A program made the position numbers and the translations under genes. From Fortiea contorta PCC 7126 (GTDB lineage Bacteria; Cyanobacteriota; Cyanobacteriia; Cyanobacteriales; Nostocaceae): a stretch of DNA of 64,000 bases. The stretch lies in assembly GCF_000332295.1 (NCBI RefSeq), contig NZ_KB235930.1, positions 4,305,895 to 4,369,894 on the forward strand, read 5' to 3'. Under the pieces are notes generated by a model. It did not search any database. It saw only the letters and a program-made list of their open reading frames with translations, and was not told where the DNA came from. Each line of letters opens with the position of its first letter. Position 1 is the stretch's first letter. Shown here piece by piece: positions 17,289 to 25,248 of this stretch.

Positions 17289-17795
17289 ATGGCAGTTGAA
17301 AAGCTATCCGTGGCGCAAGCAAACTTAAAAATGACACTGTGGAATTCAGAAGCAGAAGCAATTAAAAGTAGCGAATTTTATGACTACCTGCAAGATATGG
17401 GCTTACCTGAAGAGATTGTCACTAGATTACACGAGCTTATCAGCCGTACTCTAAAGATTGGTAAAAAATTCTTTGCAATAGGTAAAATAGTGCTTTTTAA
17501 AATTATTGAATTTGTTAAAGCACATCCTTTCCTTGTTGCAGGTGCTGGAATATGTGCTGTTGTGGGATTAGCCATATACAACTTGATTATTTCAATTCCA
17601 TTTTTGGGGCCATTTTTAGAGCCTATAGCCAGAGCTTTAGGAATTGGCATTACTTTGACTGGAGCTATTGTTGGACATGAGCTAGATAAGCGATTTCCAG
17701 GTGTAGGTCAAAACATTGTCGAAATTGTAAGCGAATTTTTCCAACTCTTCGCAGAAGTCATAAATGCACTTTCTCACGAGTTGGCCTTTATCTAA
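17289..17795 (+). CDS. Hypothetical membrane protein, first gene of a two-gene module
   Basis: This 168-residue protein has a charged N-terminal region (about 1-70), then two hydrophobic stretches (about 78-100 and 100-128) and an amphipathic C-terminal helix. I do not recognise a family. The start ATG is near a weak GAGG-type ribosome site. The next gene follows 31 bases later on the same strand and also encodes a Gly/Ala-rich hydrophobic protein. The pair sits in the accessory patch beside toxin-antitoxin genes and remnants, so a defence or toxin role is conceivable, but nothing in the sequence proves it. Confidence 0.6.
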   Translation: MAVEKLSVAQANLKMTLWNSEAEAIKSSEFYDYLQDMGLPEEIVTRLHELISRTLKIGKKFFAIGKIVLFKIIEFVKAHPFLVAGAGICAVVGLAIYNLIISIPFLGPFLEPIARALGIGITLTGAIVGHELDKRFPGVGQNIVEIVSEFFQLFAEVINALSHELAFI

Positions 17796-17826
17796 TAAAA
17801 ACTAATTTGTAAAGTTTGGAGATGCT

Positions 17827-18387
17827 ATGACGGCAAATAAACGTAGTAAAGAAGACATACTAAAAGCGATTGAAAGACTAGAAAATAATCCTGGCGATCG
17901 CCTCATATTTCTAGCGGATATTGGAGCAATCGGTGTTGGTGCTGTTGGTGCTGGAGCGGCTGCATTTGCATTTGGTGGAACAACAGCTTCAATTTTATTT
18001 GGATTAGTAACTTTACCAGTAGCCGCTCCAGTTGGTGTTGTAGCAGGAGCTGCATTATTGGGTGGAGCAGCTTTACTTGGCGCTAAACGGTTTCTGATAG
18101 ACGGTACTTATGAGGATGGAAAGCGTCAAGAAATGCTCAGACAACAGAAGGATTTACTACGAGAAATTGAAGAAAAAGAAAGAAAATCTAGCACCACTGA
18201 GAAAGACAAAACACAGTTTTACAGCTTTTTAAAGGAACCACTCAAGCGTGATTTAATTACTAGTGAAGATGCTCAAAAAATAATAGAGCTTGTAGAAAAT
18301 GGAAAAATGTCTATCAGTGATGCTTATAAATCTGTTGGAGAAGTTTTATCTGAAGCAAGAGCATTACCCCCGTCCAATACTAAATAG
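17827..18387 (+). CDS. Hypothetical protein with Gly/Ala hydrophobic core, second gene of the module
   Basis: This 186-residue protein has an N-terminal helix, then a very Gly/Ala/Val-rich hydrophobic segment (about 30-88) able to form a pair of tightly packed membrane helices. A charged coiled-coil-like stretch follows (about 100-140, many Glu, Lys and Gln), and then a C-terminal short-helix domain (about 140-180, LITSEDAQKIIELVENGKMS). A GGAG ribosome site precedes the ATG. I do not know the family. Linkage to the gene before it suggests joint function. Confidence 0.6.
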   Translation: MTANKRSKEDILKAIERLENNPGDRLIFLADIGAIGVGAVGAGAAAFAFGGTTASILFGLVTLPVAAPVGVVAGAALLGGAALLGAKRFLIDGTYEDGKRQEMLRQQKDLLREIEEKERKSSTTEKDKTQFYSFLKEPLKRDLITSEDAQKIIELVENGKMSISDAYKSVGEVLSEARALPPSNTK

Positions 18388-18403
18388 AATCATTAGTTAT
18401 TAG

Positions 18404-18538
18404 GATAAGTTAGAGCAATTAGCGCTTACCTTAAATTCCATCACAGAAATAGCTAAATCTTGCCCATTTAAAGAACTTGCCAACATAGCTTCTGTCCGCG
18501 CTGCACTCGATGATCCAAACCACGAATGGGAATTTTGA
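18404..18538 (+). pseudogene. 3' remnant of a small gene
   Basis: After a stop at 18401-18403 the frame stays open for 44 codons, ending in KELANIASVRAALDDPNHEWEF and a stop. There is no ATG, GTG or TTG at a sensible place. The peptide reads like a genuine C-terminus (acidic, ending WEF) and resembles small cyanobacterial antitoxin-type proteins I have seen, though I cannot name the family. A terminator follows at 18572-18601, which fits the tail of a former gene. Confidence 0.4.
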
Positions 18539-18571
18539 TTTTAGGCTTTGCATAATTGCAGAATGATTATG

Positions 18572-18601
18572 AAGAGTGGGTTTTATACCTGCTCTTTTTT
18601 T
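18572..18601 (+). terminator. Rho-independent terminator, same type as after ndhD
   Basis: Stem aagagtggg (18572-18580) with cctgctctt (18588-18596), then T-run to 18601. Stem, loop and T-run closely match the element at 15941-15969. Confidence 0.75.
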
Positions 18602-18649
18602 GTGCAATCATAGCTATACACATAATTTGGTAACTGTAGGCAAATTATC

Positions 18650-19258
18650 TTAATCACTACTCGCATCACAAAAACTTTTGATAATTCCTAAAATCTTCCC
18701 CACATCATTGATAAAATATTCGTTTAAATCTATTTCCACTACTTGCCCAGTGAGGCGCATAAATTTCCAGTTAGTACCAGTAGTCACGCTACCATAAACC
18801 GTAGGAATTTCATTGCCTTTTTGCTGATTAAATAATTGTGCAGCTATCATTTCGGCGATGCATTGTCCTAAGCCAGATTGAATGTTATCGTTTTTTGCTT
18901 CTACTAAGGCAATAACTGGTAATTTAATAATTATCTGTTCTGGAGATTTACTAATAAGAAAATCACAAAAACCATTTAACCCTTTTTCGGGACTCACGTT
19001 AAATTCTCGACCAGAAAACAAACTGATTTGATTTTGTAATTGTTCTTTGAGTTCTAGAAGAATTGGGGTTAATATTAATTCAGATCGGGCTTTTTCTGTG
19101 GCGATCGCTAATGCTAATGGTAGATATTTTTTGAGGATTTGCGCTAAAAAATCGCTGTATTTTACTGGGGATATATCGGCAAAAATTCCCGCAGATTCTG
19201 TAATACTAATTCCAAAAGCTGTCTCAACAGTTTCTATGCTAAATTGACTGTATGGCAT
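18650..19258 (-). CDS. PD-(D/E)XK-like nuclease-fold protein, uncharacterised
   Basis: This 202-residue protein shows the order of elements expected of a PD-(D/E)XK core: an N-terminal Glu in a helix (SELILTPILLEL), an Asp strand (GFCDFLI), and then the hallmark ALVEAKND, followed by a helix with Q-x-x-A-E-M. The conserved GSVTTGTNWKFMRL segment near the C-terminus is common in this cyanobacterial family. It is probably a nuclease or a derived DNA-binding protein; no methylase is nearby, so it is not an ordinary restriction system. It lies in the accessory patch. Confidence 0.6.
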   Translation of the reverse strand: MPYSQFSIETVETAFGISITESAGIFADISPVKYSDFLAQILKKYLPLALAIATEKARSELILTPILLELKEQLQNQISLFSGREFNVSPEKGLNGFCDFLISKSPEQIIIKLPVIALVEAKNDNIQSGLGQCIAEMIAAQLFNQQKGNEIPTVYGSVTTGTNWKFMRLTGQVVEIDLNEYFINDVGKILGIIKSFCDASSD

Positions 19259-19273
19259 TATGATGAATTTAAA

Positions 19274-19552
19274 TTAGGCTGATTTTGCTTCAGTCAGTGG
19301 ATAAGCTTTATGTGCTTCTGCATAAATCTTTAATGCTACAGACATTTGCTGTTCAGCCGTTTCTCCCTGTGTTTGGAACCAAGCGAAGGTTTCGGGATCT
19401 ACTTGAACTGTGATTGTTAAAGGTGATTTGGGTAATCGCAATTGTGCTTTACTAAAGAACTCATCTGTTAAAGGTGGAATATCTGAGGTGTCGATGTGTT
19501 CGTCGTTCATAGCATCGATTCTAGCCCAGTCGGTTTTTGAGGTATTGTTCAT
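19274..19552 (-). CDS. BrnA-type antitoxin, orphaned
   Basis: This 92-residue protein has an N-terminal TDWARIDAMNDEHIDTSDIPPL segment followed by a ribbon-helix-helix-like C-terminus (LTITVQVDPETFAWFQTQG). This is the BrnA antitoxin pattern. BrnA binds and neutralises the RNase toxin BrnT, and represses the operon. Here the upstream toxin gene is wrecked (19521-19623). The remaining antitoxin overlaps its end by about 32 bases, as in intact brnT-brnA operons. Confidence 0.75.
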   Translation of the reverse strand: MNNTSKTDWARIDAMNDEHIDTSDIPPLTDEFFSKAQLRLPKSPLTITVQVDPETFAWFQTQGETAEQQMSVALKIYAEAHKAYPLTEAKSA

Positions 19553-19623
19553 AGCGTTTTCGTTCGTGAGATAGTGCCTTTCGTATTGCTTTGGTTTTTA
19601 TGCTCATCCCACTCAAATTTCAT
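19521..19623 (-). pseudogene. brnT toxin remnant with internal deletion
   Basis: Reading the minus strand from 19623 gives MKFEWDEHKNQSNT, the standard N-terminus of BrnT. The frame then breaks. One base out of frame it reads KALSHERKRYEQYLKNRLG and a stop, matching the usual BrnT C-terminus. Only 103 bases separate start and stop, where an intact gene needs about 270, so most of the RNase core has been lost together with a frameshift. The overlap with brnA is retained. Confidence 0.75.
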
Positions 19624-19670
19624 GTGCTGGATTTATTACAAAAACTTATTTGCATAAATTAAAATAACCC

Positions 19671-19946
19671 TCAAAAATCTTCATCATCCACAAAAAATTC
19701 GGCATCTTCATCTAACCGCGCATCTTGTGGAGAATTACCCAACCTCCACAAAGGTTGCAATACAGCTATGCCAATTAATCCTACACCGGCGCTAAATGCC
19801 AGCACCAAACCAAAGGGAATCTTAATCGATTGATACGCAAAGAATCTTAAAGATATTGGTTCAGCATTTTGGGCGGAAATAATCGCGATCGCTACTACCC
19901 AAACCGCTACAATTACAGATATTAATAAATTGACAATACTTTTCAT
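19671..19946 (-). CDS. LapA-domain membrane protein (DUF1049)
   Basis: This 91-residue protein has two membrane helices (about 5-26 and 42-66) joined by the conserved AQNAEPISLRFFAYQSIKIP loop typical of LapA/YciS-type proteins, then an acidic C-terminal tail (EDAEFFVDDEDF). E. coli LapA helps to assemble the lipopolysaccharide regulation machinery. In cyanobacteria the role is unknown. It lies 48 bases downstream of the phosphoglucomutase gene and could be its operon partner. Confidence 0.8.
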   Translation of the reverse strand: MKSIVNLLISVIVAVWVVAIAIISAQNAEPISLRFFAYQSIKIPFGLVLAFSAGVGLIGIAVLQPLWRLGNSPQDARLDEDAEFFVDDEDF

Positions 19947-19994
19947 AATTAACTATTCCCCTCTCCGCCAGCAGAGAGGGGTGATTCGCAACTC

Positions 19995-21422
19995 CTACTC
20001 TAACTTAGCAATTACACTCTCCATTTCTTGAGCGATTTTGGTAAGTTTTTCGGGGGAGTTGGTTTCCAGGTAAACACGCACCAAGGGTTCTGTACCAGAA
20101 GGACGCAGTAGTACCCAGCTACCCTCTTCTAAATACAGCTTAATACCATCCTTGCGTCCGACTTCTTTGACTTTAATTCCAGCTACCTCTGCAGGTGGAT
20201 TTTTAGTAAAGGAGTCGATGACAGCAGTTTTGTGGGCTTCGGTGAGATGTAAATCAAGGCGGTTGTTATACAGCGGGCCATCAGCTTCGGCGATCGCTTC
20301 TTTGACAAGTTCACTCAGAGGTTTACCCTCATAGGCGATCGCTTCTGCCACGAGCATATCAGCTAACACACCATCTTTTTCAGGGATGTGTCCAATAATG
20401 CTCAAACCACCTGATTCTTCTCCACCAATTAATACAGTGGTTTCCCGCATTTTTTCCCCAATATATTTAAAGCCTACTGGCGTTTCATAAATTGGTAATC
20501 CATATTTGGCGGCGAAGTTATCTAGTAGATGGGTTGTGGCTACAGTGCGGACGATCGCACCAGTTTTACCTTTATTTTTGATTAAATGACGTGCTAATAA
20601 TAACAGCACAGTATTGGGAGTCAAAACATTGCCTAATTCATCAACAATGCCAAAGCGATCGCTATCACCATCTGTCGCCAAACCCAAATCTGCTTGATCG
20701 GCGCGGACAGCTTCTACCAACTCAATTAATTGTTCTCCCTTTGGTTCTGGCATACCGCCGCCAAACAAAACATCCCGCCAAGCGTGGAAACTTTCTAATT
20801 GCACACCTGTTTGTTGCAAAACTTCATCTAAATATCCACGGGAGGTAGAATACAAAGCATCGTACTTTACCTTTAATTGGGCGCTTCTGATTTTTTCTGT
20901 ATCTAAAAGGGTATAGATAAATTGCAGATAATCGGGTTTCGGATCGAAAATAGAAATAGAACCTGACGGGTTGCTACTTGGCAATCCATCTGATGCACTT
21001 TCAATATTTGCCACAATAGTATCAGTAATTTCTGGAGTGGCAGGCCCAGCATAATCAGGGATATATTTAATTCCACAGTATGGTGCTGGATTATGGCTAG
21101 CAGTAAACATTAACGCCCCCGCTGAATTCAAGTGACGGGCGTTATAGGCAATTACTGGTGTAGGACAATCCCGATCAGTAACTTTCACAGTCCATCCCAA
21201 ATCTGCCAAGACTTGGGCGGCTGTCTTAGCAAACTGATCAGCCAAAAACCGGGTATCGTAAGCCACGAGCACCGGTCTGTCTTTGCTATAGGCTGTTTCC
21301 AGATAACTAGCGATCGCCCTTGTCACTTTCCGCACGTTAGGGAAAGTAAAGTCATCGGCGATAATCCCTCGCCAACCGTCGGTGCCAAATTTTATCTTGC
21401 TGGAACTACTACTGACGCTCAT
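19995..21422 (-). CDS. Phosphoglucomutase/phosphomannomutase family protein
   Basis: This 475-residue alpha-D-phosphohexomutase has all four domains: an N-terminal FGTDGWRG segment, the phosphoserine loop TASHNP at 107-112 (Ser109), the metal loop DGDSDRFG near 250, the sugar-binding GGEESGG near 335 and the phosphate-binding RPSGTEP near 440. It interconverts hexose 1- and 6-phosphates and feeds glycogen or sugar-nucleotide synthesis. Which sugar is preferred is not clear from the sequence. The start ATG follows a poor ribosome site. A divergent nuclease-like gene lies about 100 bases away. Confidence 0.9.
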   Translation of the reverse strand: MSVSSSSSKIKFGTDGWRGIIADDFTFPNVRKVTRAIASYLETAYSKDRPVLVAYDTRFLADQFAKTAAQVLADLGWTVKVTDRDCPTPVIAYNARHLNSAGALMFTASHNPAPYCGIKYIPDYAGPATPEITDTIVANIESASDGLPSSNPSGSISIFDPKPDYLQFIYTLLDTEKIRSAQLKVKYDALYSTSRGYLDEVLQQTGVQLESFHAWRDVLFGGGMPEPKGEQLIELVEAVRADQADLGLATDGDSDRFGIVDELGNVLTPNTVLLLLARHLIKNKGKTGAIVRTVATTHLLDNFAAKYGLPIYETPVGFKYIGEKMRETTVLIGGEESGGLSIIGHIPEKDGVLADMLVAEAIAYEGKPLSELVKEAIAEADGPLYNNRLDLHLTEAHKTAVIDSFTKNPPAEVAGIKVKEVGRKDGIKLYLEEGSWVLLRPSGTEPLVRVYLETNSPEKLTKIAQEMESVIAKLE

Positions 21423-21524
21423 TTTGCCAATATCTCCCGTGCATCTTTATTACTATAGGAAGCTTCCCGCAAAGCGTGCGTAGCCGCAAGTGTGCCCACT
21501 GTATTTTTTCTCACAGCTTCTGCA

Positions 21525-22379
21525 ATGTCAACCCCCGATCGCCCTTTTGCCAGTTACCACCTTTGGTCTTTAATTGCCCCAGCGACAGGGCAAGAACGCT
21601 GGCATTGCCAGATGCGACGGGGATTTATCAAAGCGCGTCAACACGAAGCCCAAGTCAAAGTACTGCTAGCAAAGGCCACTGCACCCCAGCGGATTGGTAT
21701 ACTCGCCCAGAAAGGCGTTTATGAGTTTCATCATAATAGACATCTGTTAAATCAAGCAGACGGTGTAGAAAAAGTTGCTCAAATACTCAAACTGAGCCAC
21801 TCACCAGAGGAAGTGCAACAGCGCGTGTTGCAAATTTTGAAAAAATATCACGATGCACCGCTACTTTCTGGCAAGAATATCATTCAACTCACTCCTGGTG
21901 ATGAAGGTTTCCCCAAACCGATTTTAATTGATCAGGATGATTATTGTTTCCGCTTATATGCAGCGATGGACTGCGTTTTTATTGACTCAGGGCGGATTTT
22001 ACATATTTTGGATTTTAAAACAGGTAAATCTGCTTTTGACCGCCGACAAGCACTAGTTTATCTATTAGCAGCGCGTTATCTTTACCCTGGACGGCAAGCA
22101 GTAGCGTCATTTTATAATTTAGAACTAGGGAAAAAATCTGATTTAATTACTGTTAGTCACAGTGAGTTAGAATCCTTGGAATTTGAATTAGCTAATGTTG
22201 CCCATAAACATCAGCACGATTTGCAGAAATATCAGCAAAAAACTAGTAATTTTAGTCAAATATTTCCCCCTAATCCTGGATATCATTGTCGGTTCTGTCC
22301 ATTTCGTTCTATCTGTGATTTTGCTGATGATAAGCACTCTCAATCACACCCCATGCCGAGTTTGAAAGTTAACGGGTGA
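21525..22379 (+). CDS. PD-(D/E)XK nuclease with Cas4/RecB-type cysteine cluster
   Basis: This 284-residue protein carries the PD-(D/E)XK hallmark LDFKTGK (D163, K165) and Q-x-x-V-Y helix motif (RQALVYLLAARYL). One Cys near the N-terminus (C28) and three at the C-terminus (C255, C258, C264, in YHCRFCPFRSIC) match the layout that binds a 4Fe-4S cluster in Cas4, AddB and related nucleases. There is no CRISPR array or recB/addA neighbour. I start at the ATG at 21525; an in-frame upstream start at 21492 would add 11 residues. It is probably a DNA repair nuclease. Confidence 0.75.
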   Translation: MSTPDRPFASYHLWSLIAPATGQERWHCQMRRGFIKARQHEAQVKVLLAKATAPQRIGILAQKGVYEFHHNRHLLNQADGVEKVAQILKLSHSPEEVQQRVLQILKKYHDAPLLSGKNIIQLTPGDEGFPKPILIDQDDYCFRLYAAMDCVFIDSGRILHILDFKTGKSAFDRRQALVYLLAARYLYPGRQAVASFYNLELGKKSDLITVSHSELESLEFELANVAHKHQHDLQKYQQKTSNFSQIFPPNPGYHCRFCPFRSICDFADDKHSQSHPMPSLKVNG

Positions 22380-22837
22380 GATTGCTATAGCAAGTGCAGC
22401 ACATTTGATTTGTTAAATTTTTAGATACACCATCAGACACATTCCAAAATGAATCTAGAAATATTGCCATGCAGCGTCTCTACAAAGATTTTAGATAACC
22501 CATTTGACTAGGATTAGTTTATCTAATTTGGTATACAGATAACTTGACAAATAAAACAGTTTACGTAACTGAAAATATATAAAAATATGGATTTGACTAC
22601 TGAACAAGACTAATGCGACAAATTAATGCTGTTGTTGAAAATCGTTTGTAGTCAAAACGCTATATAACTAAGCAAAATCTGCCCTAAACCCTGAGTCGAG
22701 AAAGACCACAAGCTAAAGAAATTCTTTAATTATCTCAGAGCATAAAGTATGATTTCTTGCTCTTAAAAAATAGGTGTATACTTTACTGTTTTATGGTATT
22801 TTATACGTTAAGAAGTTTAGTCTAAATTTTAAATATC
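22380..22837. other. Intergenic region before the MscS pair
   Basis: AT-rich, without a convincing ORF or hairpin. It should contain the promoter of the channel genes; a TATACT sequence near 22774 is a possible -10 element. Confidence 0.4.
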
Positions 22838-24028
22838 TTGGAGAGCAACTTTATCTCACAAACGATTGGAGGTAACCTGCTGCCTCTAGTCGTCATTACC
22901 TCTACTGTAGGTGTAGCGGTAACGTTTTCTGCTGCCTTATTTGTTCTAGTGTTCGCGCTGAAAAAAATGATTGAATTGATCACAACTCGCTTTTTATCTG
23001 CTGAAGGTAGAAGAACATTTAGCACAGCTATTTCCTCTTACCAAAATTTTTTGGTTTTAAATGTTGTCCTAGTCTTAGTTGACTTGACTTTATTACTAAT
23101 TCCTAAACCTAATTGGCTGAACTATGTAGAATTTGTCCTGGCGGTGTTAGTGGCTATTGCAACAGGGTGGTTGAGTTCTCGCTTATTCGAGAAGTTCTAT
23201 GCAACCTACTTACAAGAAAATGCTCTCAGCCGCAGAATTAACAGTGAGTTACTGATAGTTGTTAATCTCATAGCTGATGTAGTCATTTTTCTGATTATCT
23301 TCTTTATTTTTGCTCAAACACACCATATCAATGTCTTGGGACTAACAACCAGCTTAGGAATTGGTGGATTAGCGGTAGCTTTCGCAGCACAAGAGACTTT
23401 GCAGCAATTGATAGGTGGAATCATTCTCTATATTGATAGGCCTTTTGTCATTGATGACTATATCAGTTTGCCCGATGGCACATTTGGTAGGGTCGAGTCA
23501 GTGGGATTGCGTTCTACAAAGATTCGTAATTCTGGTAAGGGAACCTTAACTATAGTTCCCAACAGTTCTTTAACCAGCATGAGTATCGAGAACTTCACAG
23601 GAGCCAGAAAAGTAGTTTCTTTGGTTTATTTAACTTTCTACAAACAGATACTCGAAGATGAGAGAGCATTAATTAGTCAAGTCATTTTAGAAAGCACCAA
23701 AGAAATTTTTGGTATCGACTCACGAAATACAGATGTGATCTTTAAAGATGTTCCCCGCAACGGCGGAATGAATCTTCTGGTTGCATCTCGCAATTCAGAC
23801 ATAACACCTCAAGAAATTAGTCCAGAGATTAGCCAAAAAAGAGGAGCTAATGTCACTCAGGCGCAAATAAACTTTTTCATTCTTGGTTCTGGTGAGATGT
23901 CAATGGAAATGCGCCGCCAGTTACTAGATATAGCTAAACAAAGCATAAGCTTGCGGTTAAAAGAGTATGGTATTGCTTTCGATATGGAAGAAAGACCAGT
24001 TGACGTTGATGCACCTATTACTATCTAA
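22838..24028 (+). CDS. MscS-family mechanosensitive channel (first copy)
   Basis: This protein of about 396 residues has several N-terminal membrane helices, then the pore-lining TM3 and beta domain of MscS channels (LTTSLGIGGLAVAFAAQETLQQLIGG, residues about 169-194, then YIDRPFVIDDYISL). MscS channels open under membrane tension and release solutes on osmotic downshock. The start is unsure: no ATG precedes the first helix, so I use TTG at 22838. The next gene is a paralogue 18 bases downstream, so the two are probably co-transcribed and may form mixed channels. Confidence 0.8.
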   Translation: MESNFISQTIGGNLLPLVVITSTVGVAVTFSAALFVLVFALKKMIELITTRFLSAEGRRTFSTAISSYQNFLVLNVVLVLVDLTLLLIPKPNWLNYVEFVLAVLVAIATGWLSSRLFEKFYATYLQENALSRRINSELLIVVNLIADVVIFLIIFFIFAQTHHINVLGLTTSLGIGGLAVAFAAQETLQQLIGGIILYIDRPFVIDDYISLPDGTFGRVESVGLRSTKIRNSGKGTLTIVPNSSLTSMSIENFTGARKVVSLVYLTFYKQILEDERALISQVILESTKEIFGIDSRNTDVIFKDVPRNGGMNLLVASRNSDITPQEISPEISQKRGANVTQAQINFFILGSGEMSMEMRRQLLDIAKQSISLRLKEYGIAFDMEERPVDVDAPITI

Positions 24029-24046
24029 CTTAATTATCGGGCTGAA

Positions 24047-25183
24047 ATGCAAACTTTAACGAACATAAAACCTTTGCTTTTATTTGACGAATCGACGCAA
24101 AGACTGCTGATAACAATTGGTATTCAACTTTCAATTTTTCTACTGTTTATTTTCGTAGCTTATGTGGTGGGAAAATCATTTCCTCCCTTTCTGAATACAA
24201 TTGTTAAAAGATTTTCACCGGAAATAGTTTTCAGAGTTTATGAAAATTTAACAAATCGCCTTGACAGAATAATAGGAATAGTAGCAACGTTCATCCTTGT
24301 GGGAGTTTGTCTAAATCTGATTCAACAGTATACGGGATTTTACCGTTTCTTGAGATTTTTCTCTGACCTAGCCATAGCTATCAGTTTGGGTGTATTAATT
24401 TCAGGATTATTTCGGAATTTCGTCCGAGTTTATGGAATTGATATGATCCGTAAACTGGGTTTTGAAATTGACGAGTTAATCCTTGTTTTTGAAACCATTG
24501 CTAATGTTATCATTGGATTTGTGGTGGCTGTAGCGTTTGCCCAAAGCCAAAACATTAATTTGATTGGTTTAATAGCTGGTTTAGGAATTGGCGGTATAGC
24601 AGTTGCTTTTGCGTCTCAAAAAACTTTAGAACAGATTTTTGGCACTGTTGTTATCTATCTAGATCGTCCTTATATTCCGGGAGAATATATTCGCGTTAGT
24701 TTAAGTTCGCAAGGAGTTTTATTTGCACGAGTAGAGTCTATTGGTCTACGTTCAACGAAGCTACGAACACTAGCTAAAAGTACTCTCGTCGTTGTGCCTA
24801 ACTCAGTGATGGCAGAAGCAGATATCGAAAATATCACGCGCGGAAAAAAGGTGATGGTCTTACTATATCTTGATTTCGCTCGCCAGTTAGAAAAATCTGA
24901 ACAAGCTTTGTTGGAAAAAGTTATTAAGGAAAGTACCAACTCATTGTTTGGTATAGATCCCAACAGTACAAAGATTAGTTTATTTCCCTACGGAGATAAT
25001 CTCAAAGGAGTTCGCGCTAGGGTGAGTTTCTTTATCTTAGGCTCAAATGAAAATTCGATGGAATTCCGCAAGCGTTTATTAGAGATAGCTAATCAATCTA
25101 TCTTGGAAAAACTTCAGGTTTATGGCATTGAATTTACCATGCAAGAACCAACTATTTACCTGGAATCTCCTGTACCAATTTAG
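24047..25183 (+). CDS. MscS-family mechanosensitive channel (second copy)
   Basis: This 378-residue paralogue of the previous gene has about four N-terminal helices, the TM3 pore helix with GLGIGGIAVAFASQKTLEQIFG (about 183-204) and the beta-domain motif YLDRPYIPGEYI. The C-terminal halves of both proteins follow the same plan (FFILGS, then N/E-SMEFRKRLLEIA). The Gly/Ala packing pattern of TM3 is kept, so a working channel is likely. It converges on the transglutaminase gene, 65 bases away. Confidence 0.85.
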   Translation: MQTLTNIKPLLLFDESTQRLLITIGIQLSIFLLFIFVAYVVGKSFPPFLNTIVKRFSPEIVFRVYENLTNRLDRIIGIVATFILVGVCLNLIQQYTGFYRFLRFFSDLAIAISLGVLISGLFRNFVRVYGIDMIRKLGFEIDELILVFETIANVIIGFVVAVAFAQSQNINLIGLIAGLGIGGIAVAFASQKTLEQIFGTVVIYLDRPYIPGEYIRVSLSSQGVLFARVESIGLRSTKLRTLAKSTLVVVPNSVMAEADIENITRGKKVMVLLYLDFARQLEKSEQALLEKVIKESTNSLFGIDPNSTKISLFPYGDNLKGVRARVSFFILGSNENSMEFRKRLLEIANQSILEKLQVYGIEFTMQEPTIYLESPVPI

Positions 25184-25248
25184 TTATTAGTAACTCAATA
25201 CAGGATACGGAAGCAGGGGAAACTAGTCCCCCCTTCCCGAAGCAAAAC

